A stretch of DNA of 47,863 nt from Clostridia bacterium. GTDB taxonomy: Bacteria; Bacillota; Clostridia; Christensenellales; UBA1242. Below are positions 37,463 through 46,069 of this stretch, in pieces; within the stretch, counting starts at the first letter, position 1; every line of letters starts with the position of its first letter. Both the position numbers and the translations under genes were made by a program. The DNA is taken from NCBI GenBank assembly GCA_009929275.1, contig SAAW01000007.1, positions 1 through 47,863 of the forward strand, read 5' to 3'. The notes under the pieces are model-generated. The model ran no database searches and was not told the DNA's origin. It was given only the letters and a program-made list of their open reading frames with translations.

Positions 37463-37600
37463 TTAACACTTCTCAAAAAAAGACCAACAACTTACAAAAG
37501 TAAAGTTAAAAAATTTTTTCTCTGCGATTTTCATTAATGCACACAAAGACCCATAATATTCTGGAATGATATAAGAACTTCCATTAATTGCAGTATATAA
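37463..37600 (-). pseudogene. Duplicated fragment of the U32-family gene
   Basis: Bases 37521-37592 match 43179-43250 inside the U32-family gene at 71 of 72 positions, in the same orientation. The frame is still open across the match (A-I-N-G-S-S-Y-I-I-P-E-Y-Y-G...) and runs into unrelated sequence before TAA at 37463. Nothing else of the U32 gene is present. It sits just downstream of the Ddl-like gene, where a second copy of the operon's first gene would start after a tandem duplication. Confidence 0.8.
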
Positions 37601-37664
37601 AATAAAATTCTTCTATTCCTAAGTATTTTAAAAAAAATTAAAATATAAATTTATTTATATTTAA

Positions 37665-38672
37665 TTAGTCACTAATCACATAAGGTAAAAATTTTATTTT
37701 TTTTCTTAAAGAAGTTTTATATTTGATAATATCTTTTAAAAAATCATTTAATGAAATATTTGCTTTATTTAACATCATTGGGAAGGCACTGCCTTTGGAA
37801 AAACCTGGTATTACATTTCCTTCTAAATAATATATTTTTCCTTTGCTTACAATAAAATCAAATCTGCACATAACTTGAATATTGAATATTTTAAACAAAT
37901 TCATTACAACATCTTCAATTTTTGTCTGTTCTGAAAATTTGTTAAAATCTATTTTTGACATATTTTTATTATGTTTTGTTTTATGGTCAAGAAAATCTTG
38001 ATGACTTGCTTTTACATGAATTATTGGTAAAACATTACAATTATCAAAAGAGTTATATGCTCCACATGTAAATTCTTCACCTTCAATAAACTCTTGTACG
38101 ATTGCATTATCGTCATATTGAAATATCTTGTTTAAACTATTAATAATAAATTCTTTATTTATACCATTATAGTGAAAAGTGAAATGAGAAGCGCCCATTG
38201 AATTTGGTTTTAAAATTATATTTTCCGTTTTTAATGAAAAAATCTTTTCAAATACAATATTTTCACTATCAAAGGAATGAATAATAACCGAGTTAGGAAT
38301 AAAAATATTTTTAACTTCATGCTTAACAATAATACTTTGTTCATATTTGTTCATTAATAATGAAGATGTAAGCACATTTTCAAAACTGCCATTAACATTA
38401 GCAATGTCAATTAATCCTGACCACTCCCCATCTTCACCTTCTGTACCATGCAATAGATTAATGTAAAAAACATCTTTTTTATTTGAAAGATAATTAACAA
38501 ATTTACCCAAAGAAACAAGTTTGTCATTTTTAAAAATAAGCCCATTTCTGTCAATAAAAATAATATCAACAATTTCAAACTCTTCCAAGTTCTCACAAAT
38601 ATTTTCTTTGGATTTTATTGATGCATCATGTTCAGTGGATCTTCCGCCATAAATAATTCCTATTTTTTTCAT
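37665..38672 (-). CDS. Ddl-like ATP-grasp ligase (D-Ala-D-Ala ligase family)
   Basis: 335 aa from ATG 38672, which follows AGGAG and overlaps the methyltransferase stop as ATGA. The N-terminal G-I-I-Y-G-G-R-S-T-E-H-D-A-S is the Ddl substrate loop, followed by L-H-G-T-E-G-E-D-G, the ATP-grasp L-K-P-N-S-M-G-A-S and the metal-binding E-G-N-V-I-P-G-F-S-K-G-S near the end. The last motif normally reads E-x-N-T-x-P-G-x-T, so the substrate pocket differs. The family joins two amino acids (usually D-Ala) through an acyl phosphate. As the last gene of a pathway operon with an Asp/Glu racemase and a Ser/Thr-type PLP enzyme, it probably links a non-standard amino acid rather than serving as the housekeeping Ddl. 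D-Ala-D-X ligases that confer resistance or vary the cell wall are an alternative. Confidence 0.85.
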   Translation of the reverse strand: MKKIGIIYGGRSTEHDASIKSKENICENLEEFEIVDIIFIDRNGLIFKNDKLVSLGKFVNYLSNKKDVFYINLLHGTEGEDGEWSGLIDIANVNGSFENVLTSSLLMNKYEQSIIVKHEVKNIFIPNSVIIHSFDSENIVFEKIFSLKTENIILKPNSMGASHFTFHYNGINKEFIINSLNKIFQYDDNAIVQEFIEGEEFTCGAYNSFDNCNVLPIIHVKASHQDFLDHKTKHNKNMSKIDFNKFSEQTKIEDVVMNLFKIFNIQVMCRFDFIVSKGKIYYLEGNVIPGFSKGSAFPMMLNKANISLNDFLKDIIKYKTSLRKKIKFLPYVISD

Positions 38673-39586
38673 TTTTTTTCTCCTATAAAGTAAAAGCATC
38701 TATTTTTTATAAAACTTTTAATTGTTAGAAATTTACTTGTAAAAATATCATTTAAAATTTTTTCTTCTATCCCAAACTCATTAATTTTAATTGGATATCT
38801 TTCTATCCATGTTTGAGACTTTGGAAGAAAGAATCTGCTAATTATTAAACCCCCATTTTTTAACACTCTAACAATCTCATTTAAACCTTTATTTCTACTT
38901 AAATCATCTGCACAATGCAAACAACCAATGTCTATAACGCAATCTATAGAATTATTTTCAAGTGGAATATTAGATATATCTGCATTTATGTTATGTTTAG
39001 CACAGTAAGAAAATTTTGTTGATTGAACATATGCGTTTTTTGATATTTCAACACCTGTTATATGTTTATAGCCAATTTTTCTTAATGCAATTAAGTTTTT
39101 ACCATAACCGCTTCCAATTTCTAAAATGTTTTGTTCTTTTTTCACAAATTTTTCTACCAGTGATAAAACATCTAATTCAATTTTAACTAAATTCCAAGGA
39201 ACTAGGTAAGGATATTTATATAACTCATCTATATTTTTACATTTACTATCTCTTTCTTTCTCAAATTGATAAATATCTTTGATTTGATTTTTTCCACAAG
39301 GAATAAATCCCAATTCACTTAAATTTAGCTTATTTCCTTCGCAGATAACATCATTTTTTTTAAATCCAACAAAATATAAAATTTCTGAAAGCAATTGTAT
39401 GCTTTCCATTATGTATTTTTCTGTTTTTATATAAAATTTTGGTTGGAAAATAATTAAATTATTGTATTTTTTATATTTAAATGAGCCAACAATCTTTCCG
39501 TCATACAAGAAGGCTTTAAAATAATTAGAATGACTTACTTTCTGAATAAAAATATTTTTATTCAGTGATAAATAATTTATTTTCAT
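38669..39586 (-). CDS. SAM-dependent class I methyltransferase
   Basis: 305 aa. After about 150 residues of unassigned N-terminal sequence comes a Rossmann methyltransferase domain: motif I I-L-E-I-G-S-G-Y-G-K-N near residue 155, the acidic end of strand 2 (T-G-V-E-I-S), a V-I-D-I-G-C-L-H-C strand, and a V-L-K-N-G-G-L-I loop. The substrate is unknown; by context it may methylate the amino acid or peptide made by the operon. The start overlaps the end of the amidotransferase gene by 29 bases with AAGGAA upstream, and its stop overlaps the next start. Confidence 0.85.
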   Translation of the reverse strand: MKINYLSLNKNIFIQKVSHSNYFKAFLYDGKIVGSFKYKKYNNLIIFQPKFYIKTEKYIMESIQLLSEILYFVGFKKNDVICEGNKLNLSELGFIPCGKNQIKDIYQFEKERDSKCKNIDELYKYPYLVPWNLVKIELDVLSLVEKFVKKEQNILEIGSGYGKNLIALRKIGYKHITGVEISKNAYVQSTKFSYCAKHNINADISNIPLENNSIDCVIDIGCLHCADDLSRNKGLNEIVRVLKNGGLIISRFFLPKSQTWIERYPIKINEFGIEEKILNDIFTSKFLTIKSFIKNRCFYFIGEKK

Positions 39587-41225
39587 TATCTAATTCCTTT
39601 TCGTTGATATCTATTTTTTTATATCTATTTATTTTACACCAGAGCAAAATGTTATATAAAGCCCATAAAGAAAGAGCATCTTTCTTCGGAATTATATCCA
39701 AACTATTAAACATATCTAATATTTTACTTTTACTTTCACAATTAATATTCAGATAATTTTTATTCAATAGTTTTCTAAAATTTTTTTCTTGTATTTTCAA
39801 TTCTTCATTTGCAGATATGTTGCCATTGATTTTATATAAATTTGTATTAATATTTGTTTTTAATTCATTATGATAATTTTTTAAATCTATTTTGCCAATT
39901 TTATCAACACTATCAAGATAATTTTCAAAATACTTTGATAAAAAAGGGGTCCTATTCTCAATGGAATAATGCATATTAACATGATCTTCAATTTTTAATA
40001 ATTCTTGTAAAAAATTATTTATATAAAATGTTTGCATTCCTTTAATACTTATTTCATAATTACTAAAATATTTGAAATAGCTTTTATATATATTCACATT
40101 AAAAAGGTTATGGTATAAATCTATATTAGAATTACAAATTAGTTGAATATATTTATCATAATTAAATACATTTTTTAAATCATTAAATCTAGAATATCCA
40201 AAAAGTATTTCATCTGCCCCTTGACCTTCAAGTAAAACTTTAAACCCTTCTTTATGAATTGCTTTAGCCAATTCAAGTTGAACAAAAGCACCGGTTGACA
40301 TAATTGGAGAGTTTAAGATTTTAATTAGTTTATTGTAATTGTTTCGTGGCTTTAATAATACATTTCTATGGTTAATATTATTTGTTTTTGCAAACAGGTT
40401 TGCGATACTATAATCTCTATCAGAAACTTCTCTATAAGCAGTATAAGCCTTAACATTCAGAATCTTATTTGCTATTAATGTAACCATTGTAGAATCCAAA
40501 CCACCGCTTAAATGAGTGGCAATCTTATGATCAGAAACAAGCCTATTATTAACACTTTTATTGATAATATCCTGAAAACTGACGTCTTGTAAATTTATTG
40601 ATTTTTCCGATTGATGAAAATGTTTAATGTTTTTTTCACAATCCCATTCAAATATAGATCTTCTTGGAAAGCAATATATACTATCATATATAGTTCTATT
40701 GTTAAGATTATAACCAAAAACAAGATAATCTAAAATTCCTTTAGAAGAAGGCTTAACAATTTTTTTAATAGTTTTTATTGCTTCAATTTCTGATGAAAAG
40801 CAAATAGTATCTACATCTAACCAAGTATAAAATAATGGTTTAACACCAAAGCGATCTCTTGCAAGATAAAATTTATTATTATTGCTATCAATTATTGCCA
40901 AAGCAAAATCTGCATCATAGTTAAACAGTTCATCATTTTTGCTTATGACACAATCGATTAAATCGGATAAATCATTTTTATTGTGACAGAAATGCTCATA
41001 ATTTTCGCCATTACCAAAACAAAAACCATCTTTAAAAAATATTGGCTGATTACACTCTCTGCCACCCCTAATGGCCAATCTAACATAACCTAGTGCATAG
41101 TTTTTACTTATTCTCGAAAATGTGTGATTTGGACCCCTATGTTTCAGCTTTTTTAACGCTGAATTAAATCTGAATCTATATTTTGATATATCATTTCTCG
41201 AAAAAATTCCTAAGATTCCGCACAT
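39558..41225 (-). CDS. Asparagine-synthetase-like glutamine amidotransferase
   Basis: 555 aa with the AsnB two-domain plan. Cys2 (M-C-G-I-L-G-I) is the glutaminase nucleophile, with the R-G-P loop near residue 30 (R-G-P-N instead of the usual R-G-P-D) and N-G-E-N-Y-E for glutamine binding. The C-terminal synthetase domain has the PP-loop L-S-G-G-L-D-S-T near residue 240 and G-Q-G-A-D-E-I-L-F-G-Y near 330. It should hydrolyse glutamine and amidate an adenylated carboxylate. The family covers free Asn synthesis, peptidoglycan D-Asp amidation (AsnH) and tailoring of natural products. With an Asp/Glu racemase directly upstream, amidation of a D-Asp/D-Glu derivative is a fair guess. ATG 41225 follows GAGGTG and overlaps the racemase gene by 16 bases. 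Confidence 0.88.
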   Translation of the reverse strand: MCGILGIFSRNDISKYRFRFNSALKKLKHRGPNHTFSRISKNYALGYVRLAIRGGRECNQPIFFKDGFCFGNGENYEHFCHNKNDLSDLIDCVISKNDELFNYDADFALAIIDSNNNKFYLARDRFGVKPLFYTWLDVDTICFSSEIEAIKTIKKIVKPSSKGILDYLVFGYNLNNRTIYDSIYCFPRRSIFEWDCEKNIKHFHQSEKSINLQDVSFQDIINKSVNNRLVSDHKIATHLSGGLDSTMVTLIANKILNVKAYTAYREVSDRDYSIANLFAKTNNINHRNVLLKPRNNYNKLIKILNSPIMSTGAFVQLELAKAIHKEGFKVLLEGQGADEILFGYSRFNDLKNVFNYDKYIQLICNSNIDLYHNLFNVNIYKSYFKYFSNYEISIKGMQTFYINNFLQELLKIEDHVNMHYSIENRTPFLSKYFENYLDSVDKIGKIDLKNYHNELKTNINTNLYKINGNISANEELKIQEKNFRKLLNKNYLNINCESKSKILDMFNSLDIIPKKDALSLWALYNILLWCKINRYKKIDINEKELDNENKLFITE

Positions 41226-41872
41226 TTCAACACCTCAATGCATTCATCTATAAATATTTCCGACGAATCAATAATGTTGGTTTTTAAAAAAGAAAAATCT
41301 TTTTTATTGAAATCAGTACAGCCTAGTATTATATTTTTTATATCATATTTACAAACAATACTGTTTATTTTTTTATTTGTTTTTTTTAATTCACTACCAC
41401 GAATTTTAATAGATAACAAAGAATCAATAATCTTTTGATCCTCACTTTCTAAATATTTTACATTGTGTCCAAACAAGTGTGAGTCACAAGTAAATCTTGT
41501 TGCAAACACAAAATATGATTGCGGATTTTTTATTTTATTTAGTACTGCATCTATCGGTGTTAAAGTTCTATTGAAATTATATGGAGTTGCTATTTCTTTA
41601 AAAACATTACTTAGGGTATTACAACAAATTCCAATATTATTTATACCATTTTTACTAAAAAATTCACATGCGTTTTTTAATTCATTCAATATATTTTCAT
41701 TATTCAGTTTTGTGTTTTCTATATAATGTTGCTCATCACTTATACTGCATCGAACAGAATAAATAATTAAATGTGGATATTCGTCGTGTATACTACGATA
41801 TCTTTTACAAATTCCGTTGTATATTTCAGAAAAAGCAAATGGACTTACGCCACCAATCAACCCCAATTTCAC
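41210..41872 (-). CDS. Aspartate/glutamate racemase family protein
   Basis: 220 aa from GTG 41872, whose first bases overlap the stop of the PLP gene (GTGA), giving the native start V-K-L-G-L-I-G-G. Both catalytic cysteines of this cofactor-independent family are present: C84 in C-C-N-T-L and C185 in G-C-T-D-F. It should interconvert L- and D-Asp or Glu; which one cannot be told. The usual residue after the second Cys-Thr is Glu and here is Asp. It is in the middle of the six-gene operon and overlaps both neighbours. A D-amino-acid branch of the pathway is the simplest reading. Confidence 0.88.
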   Translation of the reverse strand: MKLGLIGGVSPFAFSEIYNGICKRYRSIHDEYPHLIIYSVRCSISDEQHYIENTKLNNENILNELKNACEFFSKNGINNIGICCNTLSNVFKEIATPYNFNRTLTPIDAVLNKIKNPQSYFVFATRFTCDSHLFGHNVKYLESEDQKIIDSLLSIKIRGSELKKTNKKINSIVCKYDIKNIILGCTDFNKKDFSFLKTNIIDSSEIFIDECIEVLKCAES

Positions 41873-42798
41873 CTTACGATTTCCTCCCAAATATTCTGAT
41901 TAATATTGCCACCAGATATTATGCATAAAACTGAACTATCCTTTAAATTCGATTTTAAATATTGTGCTACTCCCAGTGCGCCAGCACCTTCTGATTTAAT
42001 TCCATATTTTCCTAAAAATTTTATAGCGTTTTTCACATCTTGTTCATTTACAAGTTTAACTTTTATTTGTTTATTTTTTAAAATATTAAAGGGAATAGTT
42101 CCAATTTTACTCACTAAAACACCTTCACAAAAAGAATTTTTGGGCAAATCAATATTTACGGCAGATATTTTGTTGTTTTCTAATGAAATCTTCATGCTTT
42201 CAGCACCTTCGAGTTCTACCCCATATATTTCTATATTTTCAAAATATTTTGAAGTTGCCAATGCAGAAATTAAACCACCACCACCTATTTGGCAATATGC
42301 TATATTTATCTTAACTCTTTTCTTGCTTATCTCCTCTAACATACTTTGATGACCTTTGATTATTTCTACATCATCAAAACTAGGTATATAAATTAAATTA
42401 TTTTTTTTTGCGAATCTTTTTGCGAAATTAACACATTCTTCATATTCAGTTAAAGTATCATTACAAATTATATTTGCATTATTATTTTGTATTTTTTGTA
42501 TTTTTATCTGAGGGGTTTTAAACGGCACAACAACAAAACTTTTTAGATTAATTTGATTACAAATATTTGCCACGGCTTGTCCGTGATTCCCAGTAGAGGC
42601 AGTTATCACTCCATCAAATTTATTTAAGTCGGTATTAATTATTTTGTTATAAACTCCCCTATATTTAAAAGCGCCAGTATATTGCACCGTTTCATCTTTA
42701 ATATAAAGTATGTTGTTATTTTTTTTATCATATACCTTAATTAAAGGAGTTATAAGTGGTTTAAGAATTTTATTCTTTAAATTTTGTAATTCTATCAT
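41869..42798 (-). CDS. PLP enzyme of the serine racemase/threonine dehydratase type
   Basis: 309 aa. The PLP lysine is K45 in T-G-A-F-K-Y-R-G. S-T-G-N-H-G-Q-A binds the cofactor's carboxylate-side substrate, G-G-G-G-L near residue 170 cradles the phosphate and S-G-G-N closes the site. This is fold-type II. Close relatives are serine racemase, threonine and hydroxyaspartate ammonia-lyases; the short length (no ACT domain) fits the catabolic/racemase branch and not the biosynthetic IlvA. In context it may give D-Ser, an enamine or a 2-oxoacid precursor. It is the second gene of the operon, overlapping the U32 gene by 29 bases, with GGAG upstream of ATG 42798. Confidence 0.88.
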   Translation of the reverse strand: MIELQNLKNKILKPLITPLIKVYDKKNNNILYIKDETVQYTGAFKYRGVYNKIINTDLNKFDGVITASTGNHGQAVANICNQINLKSFVVVPFKTPQIKIQKIQNNNANIICNDTLTEYEECVNFAKRFAKKNNLIYIPSFDDVEIIKGHQSMLEEISKKRVKINIAYCQIGGGGLISALATSKYFENIEIYGVELEGAESMKISLENNKISAVNIDLPKNSFCEGVLVSKIGTIPFNILKNKQIKVKLVNEQDVKNAIKFLGKYGIKSEGAGALGVAQYLKSNLKDSSVLCIISGGNINQNIWEEIVR

Positions 42799-43867
42799 TG
42801 AAAATTTTGCTCCACTTTTCTTTATTTACTTCATTAATTTCTATAGAGCTCAAAGCATTTTTACATTTCATACAATTTGTACATCCAAATAAATTACACT
42901 TATTTCTTCCAGCAAAAACATCTTCAAGATAATTATTTAAATTCTCATCATTTTTAATATTAAATATTTCTGAATATGGACATTTAGTAAAACACATAAA
43001 TAATTCTGCAAGGTTCTCGCTGAATTCGCCACGATTATAAATCTCAACAACTTTTGGTATATCTGCACCATTAGTATGCATTTCTCTTCCAGAAATTTTA
43101 AATCTATCTACTCCACATTTTACATATTTTTCTAAATCATTTGGCCTAATCCAAGGAGCGTTCAAAACATTTCTTTTATCTGCGATTTTCATTAATGCAC
43201 ACAAAGACCCATAATATTCTGGAATGATATAAGAACTTCCATTAGTTGCATGCGCTCCAAAATTATAATGATAATTTCTAAATGGACAATCTGATAAGCA
43301 AAATGAATTTACTATAACTCCTACTTTAACATCGTTTTTATGTGCTATATCCGTTATTTTTTTCACCAAAAATAAATTTCGATATATTTTTTCATGCAAA
43401 TAAATATTTTTAATATTTTTAAATTTTACAAACCTTTCTATTTTTGACAATGAATCTATTCCTGTAATAACAGATAAAGTTACCTTTACTTCCGGGAAAT
43501 GATTCATTAGCAATTCTATTAAAGATGGCATTGCAATTGTAAAATGTCTTATTCCACAATCTACTAATTTTTTAATATAACTTAAAAGTTTTTCTTTCCC
43601 ATGTTCAGTAAATTCATTATTATCATAGCAGGACAAATTCAACGTATAATTAAAATCTATATCGTTTTTATTGCATTCTTGAACATACGTTTTTAAATCA
43701 TCATACGAAACATCTGGCAATTCAAAATATTTTCTTCCTGAACCGATCTCGCTATTTCTAAGCGAACCATAACTCTCTTTAACCTTATACTTACAGTTCT
43801 TATTTAGTACTAAAATTTTTTTTATAGATTCTATTTTAAAATCAGCAGGTATTGTAAAAATAGGCAT
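42770..43867 (-). CDS. Divergent U32-family (iron-sulphur) protein
   Basis: 365 aa, first gene of the operon. The TIM-barrel-like N-terminal half ends in V-N-S-F-C-L-S-D-C-P-F-R near residue 190, and further cysteines follow (C223, C251, C292, C296 and a C-terminal C-T-N-C-M-K-C at 329-335). The D-R-F-K-I-S-G-R-E segment is typical of the U32 'peptidase' group. Members studied in detail (UbiU/UbiV, RlhA, TrhP) are oxygen-independent hydroxylases or related iron-sulphur enzymes and not proteases. The cysteine pattern here differs from the best-known ones, so this is a divergent branch. A hydroxylation or redox step on an amino acid is a reasonable guess. GGGAGG precedes ATG 43867. Confidence 0.75.
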   Translation of the reverse strand: MPIFTIPADFKIESIKKILVLNKNCKYKVKESYGSLRNSEIGSGRKYFELPDVSYDDLKTYVQECNKNDIDFNYTLNLSCYDNNEFTEHGKEKLLSYIKKLVDCGIRHFTIAMPSLIELLMNHFPEVKVTLSVITGIDSLSKIERFVKFKNIKNIYLHEKIYRNLFLVKKITDIAHKNDVKVGVIVNSFCLSDCPFRNYHYNFGAHATNGSSYIIPEYYGSLCALMKIADKRNVLNAPWIRPNDLEKYVKCGVDRFKISGREMHTNGADIPKVVEIYNRGEFSENLAELFMCFTKCPYSEIFNIKNDENLNNYLEDVFAGRNKCNLFGCTNCMKCKNALSSIEINEVNKEKWSKIFNDRITKFKE

Positions 43868-43895
43868 ATCTCAATCCTCCCATTGCTTAAGATAT

Positions 43896-43925
43896 ATTAT
43901 GCCATAAAAGTAATTAGATTTTCAA
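43896..43925 (-). promoter_or_regulatory. Promoter of the six-gene operon
   Basis: On the minus strand TTGAAA (43925-43920) and CATAAT (43901-43896) are separated by 18 bases, 28 bases before the U32 gene. No terminator is visible between thrS and this site, so read-through from thrS is also possible. Confidence 0.65.
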
Positions 43926-44035
43926 ATGTTATTAAAAACATAATAATAAATCTATCAATATCTTTTTAATTTTTTTTAAATAAAAATTATATTATTTATT
44001 ACAATAATAATATTTTATAAAAATTTTTATTATTG

Positions 44036-45805
44036 TTAATTTTTATGAGAACTTACTTCTTCTTTAAGTCTAACAATAAAGTCCTCTAATTTAACGTTTG
44101 ACAAATTTTCGTTGTTTCTACCACGAATAGAAATTGTATTTTGGTCTTTTTCTCCCTCTCCAACTATTATAATATATGGCACTTTTTGTGAAAGGCTTTC
44201 TCTAATCTTATATCCGATTTTTTCGTTGCGAGCATCTAGTTTTGCCCTTATGCCTTCTTTACTTAATTCATCATAAATGCTATTTGCATAATCTAGACTA
44301 TTGTCAGAAATATTCATAACTCTAACTTGTTCTGCGGATATCCAAAGTGGCAATGCCCCTGCATATTTTTCAATTAAATATGCTAATGTTCTTTCATAGC
44401 AACCAAGTGATGTTCTATGAATAATATATGGATACTTTTTTGAACCATCACTATCAATGTAAACCATATTGAATCTTTCTGCTATTTGAAAATCTATTTG
44501 AATAGTTATAATTGTATCTTCTTTTCCAAACACATTTTTGATTTGAATGTCAAGTTTTGGTCCATAAAAAGCAGCTTCGCCATCTGCTTCATAAAAGTCA
44601 ACATCTAAATCGATCAAAATTTTTCTCATTTCATTTTGAACTTTTTCCCACTGTTCTTTTGAACCTATATATTTTTTTCTGTTATTTTCATCCCATTTAG
44701 AAAATCTAAAAGAAACATCTTCATACAATCCTAATGTTTTAAGTATAAAAGTGCCCAAATTCAAGCAACCTTTAAACTCACTTTCTAATTGATCTGGTCT
44801 AACCATTAAATGTCCTTCAGAAATTGTAAATTGACGCAGCCTAATTAAACCATGACATTCGCCACTTGCCTCGTTTCTAAATAATGTTGAAGTTTCACCA
44901 AGTCTCATTGGTAAATCCTTGTATGATCGAGGTTTGTTAAGATATACTTGATATTGAAATGGACAAGTCATCGGTCTTAAACAAAACACTTCTTTGTCTT
45001 TATTTTCATCTCCTAAAACAAACATTGAATCTTTGTAGTGATCCCAGTGTCCAGATATTTTAAACAAATCATTCTTACTCATAAAAGGAGTTTTAGTTAA
45101 TAAATATCCTCTTTTTTCTTCTTCATCTTCAACAAATCTCTGTAAAATTTGAATTGTTTTAGAACCTTTTGGCAAGATAATAGGCAACCCTTGACCGATG
45201 TAATCAACAGTTGTAAAATATTCCAACTCTCTACCCAATTTGTTATGATCTCTTTTTAATGCTTCTTCAATTTTTATAATATATTCATTTAATTGTTTTT
45301 TATCTGGAAAAGCATAAACATAAATACGTTGTAGCATTTTATTATTTTCATTATTTCTCCAATATGCACCGCTTATACGATTTATTTTATAAGCATAGCC
45401 TTGAAGTTTTGATGTATTTTCAACATGAGGTCCACAGCAGAGGTCAACATAGTCATCTCCCAAATAATAACAAGTTAATATTTCTTCCTCTGGCAAATTA
45501 TTAATAAGTTCAACCTTGTAAGGCTCGTCTTTAAAAATTTTTAAAGCTTCTTTTTTTGAGATTTCAACTCTTTTAAAATACTCATTTTTATTAATTATTG
45601 CCTTCATTTCTTTTTCAATATCAGCAAATTTTTCTTGAGTAATGCTTTCCATATCAAAATCATAATAAAAGCCATTGTCAATTGCTGGTCCAATAGCAAT
45701 TTTAACATTTTCCTTTCCAAACAGATTTTTTACAGCTTTTGCTAGCACATGTGAAAGTGAATGCCTACACATTTGAATTTCTTGTTCTTTTTCATTTTCT
45801 TTCAT
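44036..45805 (-). CDS. thrS: Threonyl-tRNA synthetase lacking the TGS domain
   Basis: 589 aa from ATG 45805 with AAGGAG upstream. The open frame continues to 45904, but that part is the T-box antiterminator read as protein. The usual ~60-residue N-terminal TGS domain is absent. The editing domain is present (H-S-L-S-H near residue 15 and C-C-G-P-H), as are the three zinc ligands (C in R-P-M-T-C-P, H in E-C-H-G-L, H in I-H-R-T) and the anticodon domain. Two motifs are unusual: F-T-I-S-E-G-H where most bacterial enzymes have F-T-Q-D-D-A-H, and motif 3 G-C-Y-E-R instead of G-S-x-E-R. It charges tRNA(Thr). Whether it is the only thrS or a second copy cannot be seen here; a resistant second copy beside a biosynthetic operon would be a self-protection gene. 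Confidence 0.95.
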   Translation of the reverse strand: MKENEKEQEIQMCRHSLSHVLAKAVKNLFGKENVKIAIGPAIDNGFYYDFDMESITQEKFADIEKEMKAIINKNEYFKRVEISKKEALKIFKDEPYKVELINNLPEEEILTCYYLGDDYVDLCCGPHVENTSKLQGYAYKINRISGAYWRNNENNKMLQRIYVYAFPDKKQLNEYIIKIEEALKRDHNKLGRELEYFTTVDYIGQGLPIILPKGSKTIQILQRFVEDEEEKRGYLLTKTPFMSKNDLFKISGHWDHYKDSMFVLGDENKDKEVFCLRPMTCPFQYQVYLNKPRSYKDLPMRLGETSTLFRNEASGECHGLIRLRQFTISEGHLMVRPDQLESEFKGCLNLGTFILKTLGLYEDVSFRFSKWDENNRKKYIGSKEQWEKVQNEMRKILIDLDVDFYEADGEAAFYGPKLDIQIKNVFGKEDTIITIQIDFQIAERFNMVYIDSDGSKKYPYIIHRTSLGCYERTLAYLIEKYAGALPLWISAEQVRVMNISDNSLDYANSIYDELSKEGIRAKLDARNEKIGYKIRESLSQKVPYIIIVGEGEKDQNTISIRGRNNENLSNVKLEDFIVRLKEEVSSHKN

Positions 45806-45830
45806 AATAAACTCCTTTTTAAAATTATAC

Positions 45831-46063
45831 CCTAAATTAAAACAAAAAAAATCCTTTGCTTTAAAATTTAGCAAAGGACGATCATAATCTAATCGTGGTT
45901 CCACCTTTTTTTAAAATGTTTAAACATTTCCTCATTAAATATGAAAACATATCATCATTGAAGTGGTTTCAGATATATCCTATCTTAAGTCTTTCACCAA
46001 CCGACTCTTCTCTAAACGAATCGAACATACTTACTTGTCTTCAACTAATATTTACATATATTA
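45831..46063 (-). promoter_or_regulatory. Threonine T-box riboswitch leader of thrS
   Basis: All parts of a T-box are visible on the minus strand. Stem I carries an AGTA S-turn, an AGAGAAG segment, a GGTTGGTGAAAG apical part and a specifier region GAA-ACC-AC, with ACC (Thr) at 45967-45965. The T-box sequence GGTGGAACCACG (45905-45894) is intact. Downstream are the antiterminator and a terminator with a 9-bp stem. Uncharged tRNA(Thr) should pair with ACC and the GGTGG element and raise thrS expression. Confidence 0.93.
45843..45878 (-). terminator. T-box terminator stem
   Basis: TCCTTTGCT and AGCAAAGGA pair perfectly (45878-45870 with 45860-45852) and are followed by nine T on the minus strand; this is the hairpin that competes with the antiterminator. 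Confidence 0.9.
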
Positions 46064-46069
46064 CACTTA

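Noticed and set aside
45806-45904. 33-residue N-terminal extension of thrS
   Set aside because: It is a translation of the T-box antiterminator and terminator; the ribosome site AAGGAG and the conserved protein begin at 45805.
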